From assembly GCF_010015445.1 (NCBI RefSeq), contig NC_053122.1:35787513-35851512 (forward strand): 64,000 bases of DNA. Reading direction: 5' to 3'. Both the position numbers and the translations under genes were made by a program. Below the pieces are notes generated by a model that saw only the letters and a program-made list of their open reading frames with translations, ran no database searches and was not told the origin of the DNA. Shown here in pieces: positions 22,761 through 33,860 of this stretch (positions within the stretch are counted from its first letter, which is position 1; every line of letters starts with the position of its first letter). This DNA is from Perca fluviatilis. Lineage: Eukaryota > Chordata > Actinopteri > Perciformes > Percidae.

Positions 22761-23557
22761 TAGGGATGGTACGGTTCATGAAAAAACACCCGAACCGCTC
22801 GGTTCGCTAGTCTCGGTTCGGAGCATGTGTGTACCGCACGGTTCGTCAGTACACTGTTAAGCTGCACTAACCTCTTACTGCCGTAGTGCCCACTTTATAC
22901 ACTTACTGGAAATGACGAGCGGGATGGGCGTGACAAACGCAACCCATGGCAGCTGATTGGACGATCGCGTCACATGGGTCTGGCTGGTCCCTAATTTCAA
23001 AACAGATTGTCATGGCGGCTCGTTCAGAGTACGATCTCATATTGTACTAAAATAGTTCACCGAAACGTGTTTCTGAAAACATTTTAAGCGAGAAATAGGC
23101 CATGCAGTTGCTGAATCTGTCTTCATTTCAGATCGACAAAGGTCAGTTTAAAAGATTTTCGTCGGATTTTGAGAGAAACCGAGCCGACCGCTCCTCAAGT
23201 GGAGTGGGGTGCCGCTGCAGGTCACATCACGTCACCTGCAGAAATGTCAAGTGGGAGAGAGGCTGCCCAGAGCTGGAGGATGCGCCAGCGTCGTTTATAG
23301 TCTGGTGTGTGGGAACATTTTGGATTTCATGGTACCTATGATGAAATAAAACAATATATAGAACTGCCACTGTGTGCATGTTTTGTGCAACATGCATTCA
23401 ATATGCTAATTTTAGCTATATATCATATGCTGAAGTATATTCTGGAGTGTTAAAGATCAAAAGAAAAAATAATAAGAACCATACAGAACCGAAAACCGTG
23501 ACCCTAAAACCGTGATACAAACCGAACCGTGGGTTTTGTGAACCGTACCACCCCTAA
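22761..23557. mobile_element. hAT non-autonomous element (TAGGGATGGTACGG ends)
   Basis: Left end TAGGGATGGTACGGTTCA pairs with right end TGAACCGTACCACCCCTA (one mismatch plus a short offset). Both ends abut (TA)n, so an 8-bp duplication atatatat is possible but uninformative. The TAGGGATG start is shared with the hAT at 6841. The frame at 23102-23341 has no homology that I recognise. Confidence 0.75.
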
Positions 23558-24165
23558 TATATATATATATATATATGATAGTTGATCTAAAGAATAAAAA
23601 AACGGAGCCCAAAACAACAGTCGGCTCAAAATTAAATGATTTATTAAAAATTTAATAACAATAACTTATAACAATAACTTATTTCACCACTAAATTCCTG
23701 TTAAATGAAAAAAAAACAACCACTGGATGGGAAAAGGGTATTTTACAACTACTTTGCATGCAGCACAAGGCTGGCGAGGCGAATTTCAAGTCAACGCAAC
23801 ATCTGCGTTGTTTTTCAGACAACGGCAGCTATACTATATATAGCTGTTGTTGGAATCCTCTCCAGTGAAATACAGACACACTTTTACACCGTTTAGCTGT
23901 CAGCATTTTAACCGTGTTTACTCCAGCTGCTAGCTAACGGTAGGCTAACGTTACCTGCTGTTGAGTGTAGTGTTACCGTAACTAAATAAGGCACCCAAAT
24001 CCGAGTTGCTATTCGGTCCAGTAGATAACGGTCGTTAAGGCACTGGTGCCGTATTAGCACTGGGTCTCGGACCCCCCCGCCCCAAAATAAAAAGTCTTTG
24101 GATCTACACGATTCACGTGGATGACATTTTCCCATCCAAAACAGCGATTTTCGCTGAAAAGCAAC
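23558..24165. other. Intergenic
   Basis: Short TA run at 23558-23576, then unremarkable AT-rich DNA with gctagctaacggtaggctaacgtt words common in fish DNA. No gene. Confidence 0.45.
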
Positions 24166-24389
24166 TACTGTATTTTCCGGACTATAAGTCGCACTTTTTT
24201 TCCTACTTTGGCTGGTCCTGCGACTTATAGTCAGGTGCGACTTATGTATCAAAATATATATAATTGAACATGTTTTAAATGTTAATTCATACTGAAAACA
24301 TTACCGTCTACAGCCGCGAGAGGGCGCTCTAGGCTTGTGACAACTAGAATGCTGCTGCTAAAGAAACTGAGAAAGAAAAGAGATAAACT

Positions 24390-24600
24390 GCAGGTAGTAA
24401 AATATGCAGCCGAAAACGGTAATCGAGCAGCATAAAGAAAGTTTGAAATGAGGGAGAAACTTGTGAGGGAGACTGGAGAAAAGGTGACTCTTACTGCAAT
24501 GAAGAAATCAAAGAAAGCTAATCGGCTAATCGCGGGCTGAAAGCAAGATGGCCAGAGTTCGAGGAACGAGTTGGGAGGGGCTCGTCAACGGTGCAGTTAC
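24390..24600 (+). pseudogene. pogo-type transposase N-terminal relic
   Basis: Reads VVKYAAENGN, then after a stop RKFEMREKLVRE and VTLTAMKKSKKANR, with stops and frame changes. This is the helix-turn-helix region of pogo/CENP-B-like transposases. No DDE domain follows. Confidence 0.55.
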
Positions 24601-24859
24601 GTCTCCACACCTTTTAATACATCCATGCTCCACGCCCTGGTAGCTAGTTGTTCTGTGTGCTATTGTATAGTTCAATAACTGTTAATGTGTTACGTTAACA
24701 AACCGGACACCTACTGTATTCAGCCTGTTGTTCTGTGTGCTATTGTGTAGTTGACAGATGAAGAAAAAAAAAATTCTAAATAAATGCGACTTATAGTCCG
24801 GTGCGACTTATATATGTTTTTTTCCTTTTCATGATGCATTTTTTGACTGATGCGACTTA

Positions 24860-25440
24860 CCGGGGATTTCCACTGGATGCGTAACAGCTGCGGACCGGCT
24901 CCGCTGCGTGTCTGCTGCGTGCTCCGCCGTCCGTCAATACCCACCGGGTCCGGATTTGTTGCGGAACGGCTGCGGCCGTAACTGACAGCTGTAGTCACGA
25001 GGACCCACAAGTTCTCGCGAATTCAGGTAGAATAGAACCACAAAACCAACAACAGTTTGTTTCCATCCAGAGGAGTAGAGGGGAAACAGCTCTGTGCTGT
25101 GTTTTCAAGGTGTAGTTCAGGGAAATATGAACCGCCGTGAGCACGGTGTATTTTATTTTGAAAATTAACCGGATATTTATTTTGTTTCTGTGCTCGACTT
25201 CCTGTCCCGCACTATCTGCCGTGTGCTGAATTGCTGCGGAGCTCTCCGTCGTCCGTCAAAAATAGAAGCTCTGCGTATCTGCTCCAGAGGGCTGCGGACT
25301 GACTGAACTGGGACGGAGTCGGGACGCAGACGTTCCGCAGTCTGTGGAAATACACAGATTGACTTTAATGGAAACCTAATGACTCCGTCGACGTTCCGGA
25401 GACGTTCCGCAGACGTTCCGCATCCAGTGGAAATTGCCGG
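24860..25440. mobile_element. PIF/Harbinger MITE, copy B
   Basis: Inverted ends CCGGGGATTTCCACTGGATGCG and CGCATCCAGTGGAAATTGCCGG, flanked by TTA at 24857-24859 and 25441-25443. Excision rejoins ...gcgactta-tactcc... of the surrounding pogo-type element. Same family as copy A at 10647-11154. Confidence 0.85.
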
Positions 25441-25539
25441 TTATACTCCGGAGCGACTTATAGTCCAGAAAATACGGTAGTTTGCAGGTATGCTCCTAAA
25501 AAAAAAACTTACAGCCAGAATTCATTCATTCCATGAATG

Positions 25540-27503
25540 ATGGCAAATCGTCGCCTGGTAAATGCTCTTGCTGTTGCTCTCCTGTACTGGAGTACAAGCA
25601 GAAAAAGAAGAGCTCCGTGTGGGTGAAATACTACCTGACGGAGAGGCATCAATACGGGGAGTTCTCCGTCTGGTGGCCGAGCTGCGCCTGAATGACGGTG
25701 AGGATTTCAGGGAGGATTTCAGGGTGTCAGTTTGATGACATCCTCCACCATGTTGGTCCACGGATCAAGAGAATCAACACCCGGTTTCGGAGATGCATTT
25801 GTCCGGCTGAACGCCTAGCCATCTGTCTTCGGTGAGTTTCGACTCTGTCTCTATCCCCAGATATTACATATCACATTATAGATAATAGGCATATTGTCTC
25901 AGCGTTTTTTCTTCTTCTATGCATAGCCCAGTATATTAGTAGCCTACAAATACCACGGCCCTGTGACTGAATATTTTTGCCCAACATATCCAATGAAATG
26001 ACGTTGATTACATGATGGAATTGTATAAATAGGAAAATCATTTGACTATTTCATTATCAATTCATTTGGTTATTTCAATATTATTATAGTCTATTTTGTT
26101 GAAGCTGAATGTATTCTATTGTATTTTCTTCTTTTATGCCCTCTTAAACATGTAAGATGTCCTTTTGTATCTAGAAAGGCATCTGCCAAATAAAATGTAT
26201 TATTATTATTATTCATATTTTTATTACGTTCTTTCAGACACCTGGCAACTGGTGACTCCTACCACTCCATCTCCTACCCCTTCCGAGTGGCCTAGAGCCC
26301 TGTGTCTCTGATACCCCTTTTCCACCAACAAGAACCAGGTGCTGGTTCAGAGCTAGAGCTAGTGCCGGTTCGGAGTTGGTTCGACTGACGACCCTCCAAA
26401 GAACCGGTTTGCTTTTCCACAAGCTAAAGTGCCAGCACAGAGCCAGGTCTTACGTCACTGTATATGTCTCATCTTTCCCAGCAAAGTTAGTGCCAAACGC
26501 CACCCCCAGCCGCTGACATAAGCGGTTCTTACCTTTGGCCCAGCAATGATTTGGTGCTACTGAAGAACCACTTTTACTGGTTCGGAGCTGGTGCTTTGGT
26601 GGTCGAAAAACAAAGAACCGATTTGAAACTAGGCTCTGGCTCCAAACCAGCACCAGCTCTGCCTTGGTGGAAAAGGGGTATCATTGTGCCTGAGGTGGCC
26701 GAGGCTATCTGGGAGGAGCTAGTGGGGGTGTACATGCCTATGCCAAAGGAGAGTGATTGGCAGGATATTGTGGAGCAGTTCCGGGTCGATTGCGTGGGGG
26801 CCATTGATGGGAAGCATGTGAGGATCGTGGCACCACCCAATTCGGGCTCCCTTTTTTTAAATTACAAGGGGACCTTCTCCATCGTGCTCCTTGCGGTTGT
26901 CGATGCCAACCTCTGCTTCCGTATTATTGATGTGGGTGCCTATGGTCGCGGGAGCGATGGAGGCACACTGAGGGAGTCTGCCTTTGGTCACGCTCTCCAG
27001 GCAGGCACCTTGGGAGTCCCGCCAGATGCCATCATCCCTGGAGCAGAGGATCTCGGGCCACTTCCTCACACCTTTGTGGGGGACAAAGCCTTCCCGTTGC
27101 GCCGTCACCAGATGCGTCCACATCCTGGAAGGAACCTCTGCAGACGCCGTCGGATGTTTAACTACCGCATGTCTCAGGCAACAATGGTAGTAGAGCAAGC
27201 CTTCGGTGTGCTGGCAGCCAGGTTCAGGATCTACCGTCGAGTGACGTGGCAGCATTCACACACAATGTGGAGGTGTGCGTGAAGGCAACGTGTGTCCTCC
27301 ACAACCTTCTTTGCCGTGATGCCCCACCATGCACCTCAAGACCCAGGGAGAATCGGGCGCCCCACCCACCCCCCAGCTTGCCCAGTGTCATCCGACAAGG
27401 TGCCAATAATTCCACCATGGAGGCAGTTTGTGTCAGAGAGGCCTATACCACCCACTTTTCCTCTAAGGCGGGAGGTGTCCACCGACATGATCCTGTGTCA
27501 TAA
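25540..27503 (+). pseudogene. PIF/Harbinger transposase (HARBI1-like), split by a MITE
   Basis: Exon 1 25540-25831 begins MANRRLVNALAVALLYWSTS and, after frame breaks, reads FDDILHHVGPRIKRINTRFR and PAERLAICLR before a GTGAGT donor. Exon 2 starts after CTTTCAG at 26238 with HLATGDSYHSISYPFRVA and a stop. A MITE (26311-26681) then interrupts. Coding resumes IVPEVAEAIWEELVG, then VGAIDGKHVRIVAPP, IDVGAYGRGSDGG, GDKAFPLRRHQMRPHPG and VVEQAFGVLAARFRIYRR. The DDE acids are visible (AIDGKH, the SD of GRGSDGG region, VVEQAFG). One more frameshift near 27265 precedes VEVCVKATCVLHNLLCRD and the stop at 27503. The transposase cuts and pastes Harbinger elements and needs a partner DNA-binding protein; one lies downstream on the other strand (27992-28276). 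Confidence 0.88.
26311..26681. mobile_element. MITE inside the Harbinger transposase exon
   Basis: Perfect 18-bp inverted ends ATACCCCTTTTCCACCAA and TTGGTGGAAAAGGGGTAT. The interior has paired caccaggtgctggttc-like and ggttcggagctggtgc-like words. It separates two adjacent conserved parts of the transposase, so it is younger than the Harbinger copy. No clear target duplication, so the superfamily is not assigned. Confidence 0.85.
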
Positions 27504-27838
27504 TGACCAACCACGTCATCAATTGCAATTCCATGTCAGTGTTGTGTCATTTCTTTTGCTAACTAAATTAAAATTTCAAGTAGAAAACTCATGTCATTAC
27601 TTCTATATGTGTATAAGTGTAAAGTATTAAAGTAATCATGTGCACTTTCTACATGCGCTTTCTAGTAGTGTGTGTGAGTTGCAGTCTCTTCTAGTTCTCT
27701 CTCTTGCAATTCAACCCAAAATGAAACCACAATATTGAATAATAGTTAAAGGGAACTTTATTACACATTTTTGTCTGTGTGTGTGTGTGTCTGCCCTTCA
27801 AGGACAAGCAAAAAAACTGGCTTTAAAAAAAAAGAAAG

Positions 27839-27842
<4 letters not shown>

Positions 27843-27874
<32 letters not shown>
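27843..27874. repeat. GT microsatellite
   Basis: About 16 GT units; a shorter GT run is at 27775-27790. Confidence 0.95.
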
Positions 27875-27875
<1 letters not shown>

Positions 27876-27991
27876 TGCACTTCAACAAAAACTGTGCCAA
27901 ACAGCTCCACCAGATGCACCAGATTCTGTAAAACAAAAAACACAAATAAAAATGAAAAGGTGAGATGGCAGCATGTTACACATTATCACTG

Positions 27992-28276
27992 CTATTCAAC
28001 GAAATGCTTACACTCAAATTCAGCTTCATATATCAGCTGGTGCATTTTCAGCTTCGTAGCTGCATTTTTTTGGATCAATGTCCTTTTTAGGGCGGGGATC
28101 AGGCTATCCAAGAAGGCCTGGTCCAGGTCTTTCTCCTGTGTTGGTGGGTCTTGATTGGCAGATTCAATAGCAGTCACAATCCTCTGTTCAAATGTTGAAG
28201 GGCTTGCCGAGACAACCCGCCGCATACGCCTGCACTCCCCCGACAGGTCTGGTGTGCCCTGTGCGGCCTCTATTTC
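27992..28276 (-). pseudogene. Harbinger partner protein C-terminus (BESS-like motif)
   Basis: An open reading on the minus strand: KKEEIEAAQGTPDLSGECRR, then STFEQRIVTAIESANQ and AFLDSLIPALKR, ...KMHQLIYEAEFE. The pattern FLxSLxPxLKR followed by KxxxHxLxYEAEF resembles a BESS motif, which follows a MADF/Myb-like DNA-binding domain in the second gene of Harbinger elements. It converges on the transposase, as expected for that element type. The DNA-binding part is not seen upstream, so it is probably truncated. Confidence 0.6.
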
Positions 28277-28396
28277 TTCTTTTTTAATACTTTCACTTAA
28301 TTAACAATCCATTACCGTACAAAGCAGTACCATTATCATATCCTTGCAATTTTTTGTTATATATATGTACATGTCTATGTAGTCCACCCAGTGCTG

Positions 28397-28432
<36 letters not shown>
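28397..28432. repeat. AAT microsatellite
   Basis: Twelve AAT/ATA units. It may be the 3' tail of the LINE on the minus strand that follows. Confidence 0.9.
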
Positions 28433-28435
<3 letters not shown>

Positions 28436-29913
28436 TAAAAAAGCAGTCCTCATAGTGAAAGAAAAATAGCAATAAAAAAAACATACATACACATACAAAT
28501 GCACCCCTGTACACTTCTAATCATACATCTATACATATATAAATTATGTATACACATACAATATATGCATACACTCCCCATTTTTTACTTAAGAAACATA
28601 CAAGTTGATTTGTGTGTATATATACCATATATAAATTAACCCAGACAATAACTTAAAACACAATAACTTAGTTCATTCATTCATTTATCAGTTTGTCTAC
28701 CAAAAACAATAACTGGTATACATCTACAATTTCAATCCATTGTTATTCATATTCGTATGCGTGTGTGTTCGTGCGCATATTTACTCTTAGGTGCGTTTAA
28801 CTATGCATGTCGAGTTATGTTTTTCTTTCCCAACCCGGCCCTGCTTCTGTTCTTCTTTACATTATTTTAGCGATATAAATTCGTCGTACTTTCCTGTTTT
28901 AGTTGTTGGCTTTATGTTGTATCCATTTAGCCCAGCGTCTTTCATACTTAAATTCTTCATTTCTAATTCTGTTGGTATTAATGGCTTCAGCCAGTTTCTT
29001 GTTATCTGCGTCATTGGCAGCAATTCTGAAACTTCTATATAAATACTGGTCCGTCTCTTGTTTTAGCTCAGGTGGGGATTTTCCAAGGATTATATCTGTT
29101 GGATTAATAGTTTCCTTTCATATTTAGCATTCTTTGTATTGCCATTATAACCAGTTGCCAGAATGATTTTAACATAGGGCAGAAAAAAAAAAATGAGTGA
29201 TTCGCCTTCTCTTCAGTACAATTTCTCCAGCAGTGTGATTTCCTAGTGCTATTAATTTTATTTTAAAGAACATTTGGCATAATGAAAAATCAGGTATATA
29301 CTTTTCCATGCAAATTCCTTCCAATATTTAGAGTTTGTTGTTTTATGTATCCCACTGCACACCTGACTCCAATCCTCTTCACTCAGCCTCTCCCCTATTT
29401 CATCCATCCACTTTAGTTGGCATCCATTATTGATATTTGTATTACTTTCAATAGTTTTGTATATTTTTGACAGCGCTTATTTATTAGCTTTATTATAATT
29501 TTTTATCAAGACCGTTATTAAGGGGTGTTCTTCTCTGGTGGTTTGAATTTTTATATTTTTTAAAAGATATGACCTTACCTGTAAATATTCGTAAAAATCA
29601 CTCTGTTCAAGGTTGTACCTTCAGACTAGTGACTGAAATGAGTCTACTTTTTTTTTTATTTTCAAGCATTTGTATATATGTTGTCAATCCTTTTGATGCC
29701 CATTTTCTCAATATATTATCTGTCTTGCCAGGTACAAATTCTGGATCCCAAGCCATTTCCGTAAAGTATCTCAAGTCATCATTTATTTCATGATTTTTCC
29801 ATATACTTTGCCAACTTTGTAACGTAAAATCTACCCATCTATTCAATCCTATTATTTGTTTACTCTGCTCTTTATTTATACACTGTAGTGTTTTTATGGA
29901 TATTGGTACGGCC
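28433..29913 (-). pseudogene. LINE of the L1/Tx1 type, ORF2 C-terminal part
   Basis: On the minus strand 29846-29607 reads WVDFTLQSWQSIWKNHEIN, then AWDPEFVPGKTDNILRKWAS and KGLTTYIQML, the C-terminal region of Tx1/L1-like ORF2. After stops the reading continues as RLSEEDWSQVCSGIHKTT near 29350 and FRIAANDADNKKLAEAINTN near 29000, then RWAKWIQHKA. The reverse transcriptase and endonuclease are missing (5' truncation at the hAT at 29914). The AAT tract at 28397-28432 is a candidate tail. Confidence 0.75.
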
Positions 29914-30922
29914 CATAACTGTCAAGTTTTGGATTTGAAAATAAGGGAAATTTTCCCGCCGCCCACCGCGAGCAGTCCCACCACCCCAACCAAGCTCCAG
30001 TATCCCTTACATTTTAAGACAGGTGTAAAAGAAAGCTAAAATCACCAATTGATGCAGAATGCTGAAAACATTTACAATTTATAACATTGCTTTTCTTTAC
30101 ATTTACATCTTATTTTCATTCCACACATTCTTTTCATTTCATACTGCTTTTCTTTTACAGTTTTTCTTTTCATTTCACATAACTTTTCTTTACTCTTTTA
30201 GTGAGTTATTGTACAAATTTGTTGCAGACTTTGCATTTAAGACATGTCAGCTACACACTTGTTGAAGTCGTTGTGGAAGGAGAAAGGAATGTTGTTTTTG
30301 GCCCACATCATTGCCATTTTTACCTCTGCACGTGTGACCTGGTCTGCCTCGGTGGCATTTCTCGTCATGTTTTTGTGCCTCTAGTCCGCGCTTGTGCTTG
30401 GCGGATTTCTCGTGCGGACATACATCATTCCTTCCCCCGTGTGAGATGCTAAAGTCGCAGTTACAAAACGCGTGACTGTCCCCCACCCTGCTCCTCTTCA
30501 GAAAAGTAAATTTGCTGTCCCATTGATCGCGGTATTTACATTAGGATTTTGTTTTTTTTGGCAGGAGTGCCTTCCGTCTCTGTCGTAGCGTCCATCATCC
30601 GTCTCTGTTTTTTTTCTTCTTTTTTTCCCCCCCGCGTTGTCACTCATCATCTATCCTCACACACCTCGTGACAACTGCCACATACAGTACCTGTAGTAGG
30701 CTACTGCAGGTGGCAGTTATCGCACGGCTAGTGACAGAGCTCAGATTGGGAATGTTTTTTCGTTTTTTTTTTACTCCACCCGGGCCCGGGGTATAATTAT
30801 TTTTTAATAACTCAGGTTAAAATACGGGAGATTTACGGGAAAATACTAATACGGGAGTATGGCAAGAAAGAAGGGTAAAATAAGGGACTTTCCCGGCCAA
30901 AACGGGATACTTGACAGGTATG
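29914..30922 (-). mobile_element. hAT element with BED-finger transposase relic
   Basis: Left end CATAACTGTCAAGTTTTGG pairs with right end CATACCTGTCAAGTATCCCG read on the other strand, and both arms carry aataaggga/acgggag words. On the minus strand 30486-30247 reads SHAFCNCDFSISHGGRNDVC then AKHKRGLEAQKHDEK, like the zinc-finger start of ZNF862-type hAT transposases. The rest of the gene is lost. An 8-bp duplication was not found. Confidence 0.65.
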
Positions 30923-31625
30923 CATTAGATAGGGGACATCAAAGTGTAACTACTGTAACTTCCTGTTGCCATTAGGGGGCACAGTGACTATAACTCAGTA
31001 TTGATATGTACATGTCTTCAGGCCAGGGCCCTTATAAAGCCTGAGCAGTTTGGGGCAGATTGGATAATGTACATGTTACGTGTTTCAAATTGTGTAACTG
31101 GAGTAACATGATTTTGATTGGGGATCACTACTCTCACCTCTCCTAGATGAAACCCTGGAAAACAGAATCGCAGAGTCAGTGAGTGAAAGAGTCTGATTAT
31201 TACAAATTTCCCAAATCATGGTATAAAACAATACAACGTTCCCCTAGTGTAAACATGTTTCAGTGTCCATTTGTTGCAGAAATAATCATGTCTTTACAAA
31301 AATAAATACCACTCTTTCTTTAAAGTGCAATAATATCAAATGGACGATTCATCTACTACATTGATGTATCGATTTATATTCCTATGATCCAACTACATTG
31401 ATCTGTGCTCGGCAAGTTGGCCTTCCGGACGACACACATCGATCTAACATCGTTTTAAAAGGTAATCAATCGATTGTATCGATACTAAGAAACACGTCAG
31501 ACTTTATATGGATGTTTTTTCTTAGCACTTTTAATGATAAAGGCGTTAAACGTCACACGATTCAGTGTGCCTATCCGTGACGTCATCACCACGCGCCAGA
31601 CAACGCAAAGACAACAACACACAGC
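30923..31625. other. Intergenic
   Basis: No recognised feature; probable 5' end of the hAT that contains the BED finger at 31626. Confidence 0.4.
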
Positions 31626-32150
31626 ATGGCGGATGGCGGAGGAGAAGCAGACGAGCGAGAAATTATCAAGCCACCATTGCGGTCCAGTGTGTGGAAACAC
31701 TTTGGCTTTTGCAAAGACGGAGATGTTCTAAATAAGTCGCTCGCTGTTTGTAGGATATGTAAAGGTCAAGTAAAGTACAACGGCAACACGACAAATCTCT
31801 CCAACCACCTACTAAGGCGCCATGGGATTTCAAACCACACCGACCGTCCAGGCACCTCTTGCAGCGTTCCCGCTGCAGCAGCAGCGCAAGGTAAAGTCAA
31901 ATCTGCAGAAGCCTCAGGCCTCGCCTGCATGTTCAGTCAGAGACTAGGCCAAAACTCAGCTCGGGCGAAAAACATCACGGCAACAATTGCCAAATTATCT
32001 GCAAAGACATGCGACCCTACAGTGTGGTTGAAACTCCGGGGTTCCGTGAAATGATTCAAACATTGGAGCCAAGGTACACGATACCAAGCCGACCACACTT
32101 CTCAGAAAATGTTATTCCTGCATTGTATATTTATGTATTGCATAGAGACT
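31626..32150 (+). pseudogene. ZBED-type hAT transposase N-terminal part with BED zinc finger
   Basis: ATG at 31626, 142 codons open. BED finger: SSVWKHFGFCKDG, then CRICKGQVKYNGNTTNLSNH and LLRRHGI, with the C-x2-C and H-x4-H ligands present. The linker is Ala-rich. One frameshift near 32000 leads to MRPYSVVETPGFREMIQTLE and PRYTIPSRPHFS, the conserved segment that follows in ZBED1/ZBED4-like transposases. The catalytic and dimerisation domains are absent. It may be a transposon relic; domestication is not shown. Confidence 0.75.
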
Positions 32151-32160
32151 CTAGTTTCCG

Positions 32161-32465
32161 GGTTAGCACTCTACCAATCAGATGGGTCTTTTGAGTCCGA
32201 CTGCCGGCAGTGCCCGCCCCGCCGATTATACACGTCAAATCGGCCAAAATGAAGGACGACGGCCCCTCGGACAGACAGTTTGTGAGATACTGTCCGTTTT
32301 ACATTACTCCAGTCAAAGACAGAAATTCATGTGCATGCATTGATCATGAAAATTTTAAGCTCATTGTTGAATTTTTTTTACCAGAGAGGCATTCTACAGA
32401 CAAACAGAATTTCAGAACTGCTGGCGGGTATTGCATGTGATACATCCAGCAAACAGTGTATGTAT

Positions 32466-32551
<86 letters not shown>

Positions 32552-33016
32552 GCTGCTACAATGAGGTGGAATTTGAGAGCCCTCTGGATGAAGACATTCT
32601 AACTTGGCAGCAGTGGTCGAGGAATCACCAAAACAGAGGAGGGAAAAACCTACGCCAGCTTTGCCAAGGTGACAGAGTGGGAAGACTGCTGACTCTCTGG
32701 CCAAAACCACCAATTCAACTGGCTCCATCGAGTAAAAGCTCTCAGAGAAACAAAAGAGACGTTACAAGATGATTAAATCTGCATCCATGTAGATGTTCTC
32801 AGAAAACTACAGCTGCGAATTAAATACAGAAATTCAAGCTTTTAATTTCGGTGGCAGCCGCAAACAGGCCACCATCCATTACCTGCGTGGTATACACGGC
32901 ACTGACATATTCCCATGCCACCATCTCTGCCTCACTCCGCCATGATGAGCGTGCTGTGTGGGCACACCTGGAGCCTGTACTGAAGGATGCCATCACCACC
33001 ATAAGTGATGGGCCTG
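32161..33016. other. Intergenic with a long GT repeat
   Basis: Contains the GT tract 32468-32546. Flanking readings such as 32850-33054 show no family that I recognise, though they may belong to the hAT or to the fragment at 33230. Confidence 0.4.
32468..32546. repeat. Long GT microsatellite
   Basis: About 39 uninterrupted GT units, the longest in the window. Confidence 0.97.
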
Positions 33017-33073
33017 TTAACCCTTGTGTGGTCCTTCGGGTCCCGGTGACCTGAAGGACCACACAAGGATTAA
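33017..33073. repeat. Perfect-type foldback hairpin
   Basis: ttaacccttgtgtggtcctt pairs with aaggaccacacaaggattaa around gggtcccggtgacct. A 26-base arm with one or two mismatches. A short palindromic MITE-like repeat. Confidence 0.8.
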
Positions 33074-33229
33074 CCAGTAGAGGAAAAGGATTTTTTTTTT
33101 TTATTTATTAAGTACAGTGCCTTTTCTTTATAGTTTCAAGAATGTTTTGTGGAATTTCAGTGAAAAGGCCCATGAAAAGGCGCTGGTGGGGCCGTAAAGC
33201 GGCTTGCTGATGCAGCAGTCCTGGGGGCG

Positions 33230-33855
33230 ATTTGCAGAACGCAGAGGATGTCTTCAACTTCCTGGAGGATGAGTCCAGTGTCCGTTGCTGCTGGATCTCA
33301 GAAGAAGAAACTGAAAGATATGATGAGAAAGTCCCGGCCTTCATTCCAGCTGTGAAAGGTACACTACAGATTCATCAAGTGATCTGTGGAGAGCCAGCTG
33401 TGATCCAGTACAGGGACATTTCGTGCTTTTGCAAAAGACCCAATATCTGCAAGCATCATGGGCCACCTGCAGTCGATTTCCCGGGACCCACCAGCCACCA
33501 CCTCGACATCTGACAGCGTGGGAGATCAGGAAAGTTAAGCAGGGAAGGTTTGCTCTTGTCAGATATGAGGGCAAACCATTGCGGGGCAGATCATTCAGGT
33601 GGTTGGGGAAGAAGGAGAGGTAAGCTGCATGCAACAGCAAGCCGAGAAGAATGTCTTCACCTGGCCCTCATCCTGTTCTATTATGAGTCGGATGTTCTTC
33701 GCATCATTTCTGAGCCAGAACCTGTGAACTCGCGTCATTCCAAACTCCCAGAAGATGCCTGGAAACAATTCCAAGCACACAGCCTGAAAGGGTTCATGTT
33801 TTTTCCACAGACTCAACTTTTCTGGTCAGGAATATTTCAAGTCTTAAGTTTCTGA
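33230..33855 (+). pseudogene. Unrecognised coding relic, multi-frame
   Basis: Three plus-strand pieces in different frames form a plausible protein. 33232-33480 has NAEDVFNFLEDESSVRC, VKGTLQIHQVICGEPAVIQY and RDISCFCKRPNICKHHGP. 33520-33600 has GRFALVRYEGKP. 33610-33790 has EVSCMQQ, AEKNVFTWP, then YYESDVLRIISEPEPVNSRH and KLPEDAWKQFQAH. The motif KGTxxIHQV...IQYRDxSCFC recurs, as I recall, in a multicopy fish protein group of unknown role. Stops and frame changes show it is broken here. No function is claimed. Confidence 0.5.
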
Positions 33856-33860
33856 GACGC

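Larger units (their letters stand above)
24166..25479. mobile_element. pogo-type element with a nested Harbinger MITE
   Basis: Ends TACTGTATTTTCCGGACTAT and, inverted, TACCGTATTTTCTGGACTAT are flanked by or begin with TA. The word gcgacttatagtc is repeated several times in both sub-terminal regions. Around 24390-24560 a decayed plus-strand reading gives VVKYAAENGN and LTAMKKSKKANR, typical of the N-terminal DNA-binding part of fish pogo/Tigger-like transposases. The catalytic domain is absent. The right part is split by the MITE at 24860-25440. Confidence 0.65.

Noticed and set aside
26574..27255. Minus-strand frames of 88 and 132 codons
   Set aside because: They are opposite-strand shadows of the Harbinger transposase.
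32331..32728. Open frames with long Cys-Val or Thr-His runs
   Set aside because: They are translations of the GT/CA microsatellite at 32468-32546.
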